From assembly GCA_964628835.1 (NCBI GenBank), contig CAZVME010000100.1:1-9556 (forward strand): DNA of 9,556 nucleotides, in the 5' to 3' direction. The position numbers and the translations under genes are program-made. Positions 7,310-9,556 of this stretch are shown here, one piece after another (within the stretch, counting starts at the first letter, position 1; each line of letters begins with the position of its first letter). The DNA comes from JAAGZL01 sp964628835 (GTDB taxonomy: Bacteria; Pseudomonadota; Gammaproteobacteria; Chromatiales; Chromatiaceae). The notes beneath the pieces were generated by a model. The model did not search any database. It saw nothing but the letters and a program-made list of their open reading frames with translations, and was not told the origin of the DNA.

Positions 7310-7984
7310 TTAAACCCATCCAATCTCCGCCAGTGAGGTAATCTCACCATCGCCTATGACCAGATGGTCCAGGACTCGGATATCTAACAGGGAGAGTGCC
7401 TCCTTGATGTGACGGGTGATCTGGCGATCGGCCTGGCTGGGTTCGGCCACCCCGGAGGGGTGGTTGTGGGCCAGGATCAGTCCTGCTGCATTGTGGCTCA
7501 GGGCGCGCTGAACAATCTGCCTGGGGTGTACGCTGGCCCCGTCGATGGTCCCGAAGAACAGCTCTTCATATTCGATCACCCGGTTTTTGTTATCCAGAAA
7601 CAGGCAGGCAAACACCTCGTTACGCTGTCCCCTGAGCCGGGCGGTCAGATAGTTTCTGGTAGCGTCCGGGCTGGCCAGGGTGTCACTACGGGTAAGGGTC
7701 TCCCGCAGGTGGCGTCGTCCCATCTCCAGAACCGCTTGCAGTAAGGCGTATTTAGCCGGACCTAGACCCAGGTTGCCACAGAATTCACTTCGGTCTGCTG
7801 CCAGCAGCTTGCGTAGTGATCCGTGCTGCTCCAGCAGATTGCGTGCCAGATCAACTGCGGTCATCCCCTTGATACCGGTACGCAGAAATATTGCTAGGAG
7901 TTCGGCATCAGAGAGAGCGGATGCTCCCCGTAGTAACAGTTTTTCTCTGGGTCGTTCATCCGCTGGCCAGTCCGTTATGGCCAT
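7310..7984 (-). CDS. radC: RadC family protein (JAB/MPN+ domain)
   Basis: RadC-family proteins (YicR in E. coli) combine an N-terminal helix-hairpin-helix region with a C-terminal JAB1/MPN+ metalloprotease-like domain. The early link to DNA repair is disputed and the substrate is unknown. From ATG 7984 the product has 224 residues. It shows ITDWPADERPREKLLLRG at the N-terminus, a helix-hairpin-helix near 68-84 (FCGNLGLGPAKYALLQA), and the complete JAMM motif: His173, His175, Ser183 and Asp186 in HNHPSGVAEPSQAD. A GTG at 7990 is in frame but lies inside the SD itself (GGAGG, five bases before ATG 7984), so the ATG is chosen. Position upstream of rpmB-rpmG matches E. coli. The coaBC gene that normally lies divergently beside radC is missing. 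Confidence 0.95.
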   Translation of the reverse strand: MAITDWPADERPREKLLLRGASALSDAELLAIFLRTGIKGMTAVDLARNLLEQHGSLRKLLAADRSEFCGNLGLGPAKYALLQAVLEMGRRHLRETLTRSDTLASPDATRNYLTARLRGQRNEVFACLFLDNKNRVIEYEELFFGTIDGASVHPRQIVQRALSHNAAGLILAHNHPSGVAEPSQADRQITRHIKEALSLLDIRVLDHLVIGDGEITSLAEIGWV

Positions 7985-7990
7985 AATCAC

Positions 7991-8204
7991 CTCCCTGTAT
8001 GATTTATTTGAGCTCCGTTACCCGAATACTAAGATGGTTTGCCCCCGGCGGCAAACGGTAAAGATTGGTATCTCGTCTATTAATATTGCCAACAATGAAA
8101 CACCGCCACGGATGGCGTCATGGGTTTCACGGAGGCAACTGCAAAGACGGGCGTATACTGCCCGAGAAATCCCCACTACAATCCACTCTATCAGTGTGTA
8201 CAAC
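7991..8204. other. intergenic stretch without a recognisable gene, with small hairpins
   Basis: Between radC and the transposase remnant no family-like protein is seen on either strand; the open frames crossing it have no SD and no recognisable motif. Besides the radC promoter region it holds two short stem-loops: CGCCA-CGGA-TGGCG (8104-8117) and CGGGC-GTATACT-GCCCG (8148-8164). The first has the same design (five-base stem, YGGA loop) as a hairpin in the insertion at 8608-8678, read on the other strand. Confidence 0.5.
8026..8056 (-). promoter_or_regulatory. candidate radC promoter with overlapping inverted repeat
   Basis: On the minus strand TTGCCG and TAGTAT, 17 bases apart, precede radC by about 45 bases. 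The -35 lies within a perfect seven-base inverted repeat, GTTTGCC (8037-8043) and GGCAAAC (8050-8056), around a six-base centre. A protein bound there would block RNA polymerase, so it could be an operator. The repeat is seen directly; the promoter and its control are inferred. No LexA-type CTGT-N8-ACAG site is present. Confidence 0.4.
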
Positions 8205-8797
8205 AGCACTATATTGTTCGTACAGACCTTTGTTGACTTAGTGACTTTTCATCCTTACATCCATGCTTTAGTGTCTGATGGTGCGTTTTCTAAGACCGGT
8301 GCTTTTCGTGTGCTGCCGCCAATACCAGGCGCATTGCTGGTAGAACAACTGCGCCATGCGGTACTGGATTCCCTGGTTGAAGACGAGGCGATCACCGAGG
8401 GTTTTGCTAACAAACGCTGGCCTGAGAGCACTTAGGGTTTTCTGTTGATAACAAAGTACGTATAGGAGCTAATGACCCGGAAGGTCGCCGCCAGTTGGCC
8501 TGCTACATGATCCGTAATCCGTTTTTGCTGGAGAAAATGGAGTACAAGGTGAAGTAGGGTATGGTTGTTTATCGACCCAAGCACCATGCCACTTTAAAAC
8601 GTAACTTAGATTCGCCACATCCATGTGGTTTACCCTTCGGGCGCCTGTTGGCGTCCAACTTTGCTCCAGGCAAATTTGTCAGATCATGTCGGGAGCCGCT
8701 TGGCTGAAGCTTCTTCTGCAACACATACCAGGCCGGGGAGAACACTTGGTGCGTTACTATGGCTGGTACAGCAACCGCAGCCGTGGAGACCGCATTT
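8205..8797 (+). pseudogene. decayed IS91-family (Y2/HUH) transposase fragment
   Basis: Three broken pieces read as one IS91-type transposase. Piece one (frame of 8433, from about 8212) is FVQTFVDLVTFHPYIHALVS and on to LRHAVLDSLVEDEAITEGFANK. Piece two (frame of 8435) is GFSVDNKVRIGANDPEGRRQ to MIRNPFLLEKMEYKVK, a stop, then GMVVYRPKHHATLKRN. Piece three (frame of 8692) is QIMSGAAWLKLLLQHIPGRG to RYYGWYSNRSRGDR. Damage: a frameshift near 8405-8412; TGA at 8423 where the context suggests Trp; TAG at 8555; an insertion of about 71-75 bases after KRN; and HPYIH where the family has HPHxH, so the first HUH histidine is lost. The N-terminal zinc region and the C-terminus are missing. It cannot be active. 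IS91-family identification is from recalled motifs. Confidence 0.85.
8608..8678. mobile_element. short multi-hairpin insertion inside the transposase frame
   Basis: The transposase reading stops after KRN (AACTT, ending 8607) and resumes in another frame at QIMSGA (TCAGATCATG from 8679). Joining AACTT to TCAGATC restores KRNFQIMSGA, so the bases between look inserted. They consist almost wholly of three stem-loops: CCACA-TCCA-TGTGG (8615-8628); GGGCGCC-TGTT-GGCGTCC (8639-8656, one G-T pair); and TTTGC-TCCAG-GCAAA (8660-8674). AGAT stands at 8608-8611 and again at 8681-8684, a possible four-base target duplication. It has no coding capacity. It resembles the REP/MITE class of dispersed hairpin elements in design; whether it is repeated elsewhere in the genome cannot be seen here. 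Confidence 0.55.
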
Positions 8798-8800
8798 CTA

Positions 8801-8820
8801 AGGTTCAGTCTGTCCCCATT
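8801..8820 (-). repeat. inverted repeat, left copy, beside cytochrome b561
   Basis: The minus strand reads AATGGGGACAGACTGAACCT. The plus strand at 9491-9510 has the same 20 bases with one change (T for C at position 13). The two copies therefore face each other and enclose the cytochrome b561 gene. This copy starts within a few bases of the broken end of the transposase remnant. A CCCCCAGT octamer also lies beside each copy (from 8840 and 9511). Confidence 0.85.
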
Positions 8821-8852
8821 GATCCCCATTTTTACTTTGCCCCCAGTTGTCT

Positions 8853-9413
8853 TTAAATTGTTTTTCCAAGCATGCGGCGCATGGTGCCATCCTTGTCGAC
8901 AATGTGATGCTTAACTGCACCGGTTACATGCAGTATCAGCGCAATGATAACAATGTCCGCTGACAGACCATGCATATTGTGGCCTATACCAGCCAACATG
9001 CCATTTAGTGGGATGACTTCTTGCGGGTTCGTAGGATCTGGGTTTGGAGCCACTAACTCAAGCCCAAACAGATCAACACCGTGCCCGCCCATGGCTGACA
9101 TAATGAAACCCGAAATAGGCAAAAGTGCCGAACCTATGATTAACAGGTAATGTGCAATTTTCGAAGTTATCTTTTCTGCTTTTGTGTAATCACCAGCCGG
9201 TGTTAACCAGCCACTCTTATAACGCCAGATAATGCGTAGCGCGACTAACAACATAATCGCCACACCGAACGACTTGTGCCAGGGATAAAGCGCAAAGACT
9301 TCGTTTTCTTCCATGTAGATGCCTGTCACCAACAGGGTGATCATCATGATGCCAACAAGCCAGTGCAGGACGAGTGTATTAGAGCTGAGTTTGTTGTGTG
9401 TATCGGTGTTCAT
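8853..9413 (-). CDS. cytochrome b561 family protein (CybB-like)
   Basis: The product is a di-haem membrane cytochrome of the bacterial b561 family, thought to pass electrons between quinol and periplasmic acceptors or oxidants. The 186 residues form four membrane helices: about 13-32, 46-63, 86-107 and 148-168. Likely haem ligands are His17 (VLHW), His46 (PWHKSFG), His148 (NMHG) and His162 (ILHVTG); the 14-residue gap between the last two matches E. coli CybB (176 residues). Start ATG 9413 is chosen because family members begin just before the first helix, and AGGT lies eight bases upstream. The frame is open for 44 more codons to an ATG at 9545 that has a good SD (GAGGAAAGGT), but that part crosses the repeat and hairpin and is unlike the family. 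Base composition looks lower in GC than the housekeeping genes. The electron partner is unknown. Confidence 0.92.
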   Translation of the reverse strand: MNTDTHNKLSSNTLVLHWLVGIMMITLLVTGIYMEENEVFALYPWHKSFGVAIMLLVALRIIWRYKSGWLTPAGDYTKAEKITSKIAHYLLIIGSALLPISGFIMSAMGGHGVDLFGLELVAPNPDPTNPQEVIPLNGMLAGIGHNMHGLSADIVIIALILHVTGAVKHHIVDKDGTMRRMLGKTI

Positions 9414-9437
9414 TTTGGTTACCTGTCTGTGTTGTGA

Positions 9438-9462
9438 CTGTTGTAAGGTTTTTTTACAACAG
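9438..9462. promoter_or_regulatory. perfect 9-bp inverted repeat upstream of cytochrome b561
   Basis: CTGTTGTAA (9438-9446) and TTACAACAG (9454-9462) flank a seven-base T-rich centre, 25 bases before the cytochrome start. TGA/TCA flanks extend the pairing with one bulge. On DNA it could be an operator for a dimeric regulator; in RNA it would be a leader hairpin. No well-formed -35/-10 pair was found near it, so the promoter is unassigned. Confidence 0.5.
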
Positions 9463-9490
9463 GTCAGATGTTTATTGCCGTGTAAGTGAT

Positions 9491-9510
9491 AATGGGGACA
9501 GATTGAACCT
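9491..9510 (+). repeat. inverted repeat, right copy, beside cytochrome b561
   Basis: AATGGGGACAGATTGAACCT, 19 of 20 bases identical to the minus strand of 8801-8820. It lies 78 bases upstream of the cytochrome b561 ATG. Beyond it, 9511-9556 holds no complete gene; the minus strand has ATG 9545 with an SD, in frame with the cytochrome. Confidence 0.85.
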
Positions 9511-9556
9511 CCCCCAGTAAAACGGACAAGATTATTGAGGGGCATACCTTTCCTCA

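Noticed and set aside
7985..8010. LexA (SOS) box before radC
   Set aside because: CTGT at this place is not followed by ACAG at the required spacing.
7680..8204. Plus-strand open frame leading into the transposase remnant
   Set aside because: Its first part is antisense to radC and its middle crosses the radC promoter region. Only the part after about 8205 resembles a transposase, so the long frame is accidental.
8018..8209. 63-residue minus-strand frame upstream of radC
   Set aside because: No SD, no family resemblance, and it crosses the radC promoter and the small hairpins.
8569..8829. 86-residue minus-strand frame opposite the transposase remnant
   Set aside because: Antisense to the remnant and its insertion; no motif.
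1..9556. tRNA, rRNA, CRISPR array, prophage or defence genes
   Set aside because: No cloverleaf, rRNA segment, regularly spaced repeat or related protein motif was recognised on either strand.

Overview
The window carries a chromosomal housekeeping segment of a gammaproteobacterium. Evidence is the leuS-lptE-holA gene order with a divergent YbeL-type zinc-ribbon gene next to leuS, the proA position, and the radC-rpmB-rpmG trio. Protein features match E. coli and Pseudomonas versions at family level. The genus cannot be fixed from the sequence; an environmental, moderately GC-rich lineage is plausible (inference).

Layout: (1) 1-5650, minus strand: leuS, lptE, holA, proA and perhaps the first codons of nadD. 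They form a tightly packed row for tRNA charging, LPS export to the outer membrane, the replicase clamp loader, proline synthesis and NAD synthesis. (2) 5651-6033: intergenic region between divergent leuS and the YbeL-type gene, with candidate promoters and a small hairpin. (3) 6034-6555, plus: DUF1451/YbeL zinc-ribbon protein. (4) 6620-6646: strong bidirectional terminator between convergent genes. (5) 6667-7984, minus: rpmG, rpmB (with a good sigma-70 promoter at 7128-7156) and radC.

(6) 7991-8860 is the accessory part. No intact gene is visible here. It holds small hairpins, then a decayed, doubly truncated IS91-family transposase (about 8205-8797, plus strand). That remnant has a frameshift, two nonsense codons, a lost HUH histidine and a ~71-75 bp multi-hairpin insertion in its reading frame. 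In relatives the pantothenate gene coaBC (dfp) often lies beside radC; it is absent here, so the chromosome order is broken at this point. (7) 8853-9413, minus: a complete four-helix cytochrome b561. It is flanked by a 20-bp inverted repeat (19/20 identical, 8801-8820 and 9491-9510) and preceded by a 9-bp perfect hairpin.

No RNA gene, CRISPR array, prophage or defence system was found. The most distinctive signals are the hairpin insertion in the dead transposase and the inverted repeat around cytochrome b561. I do not claim a new system.
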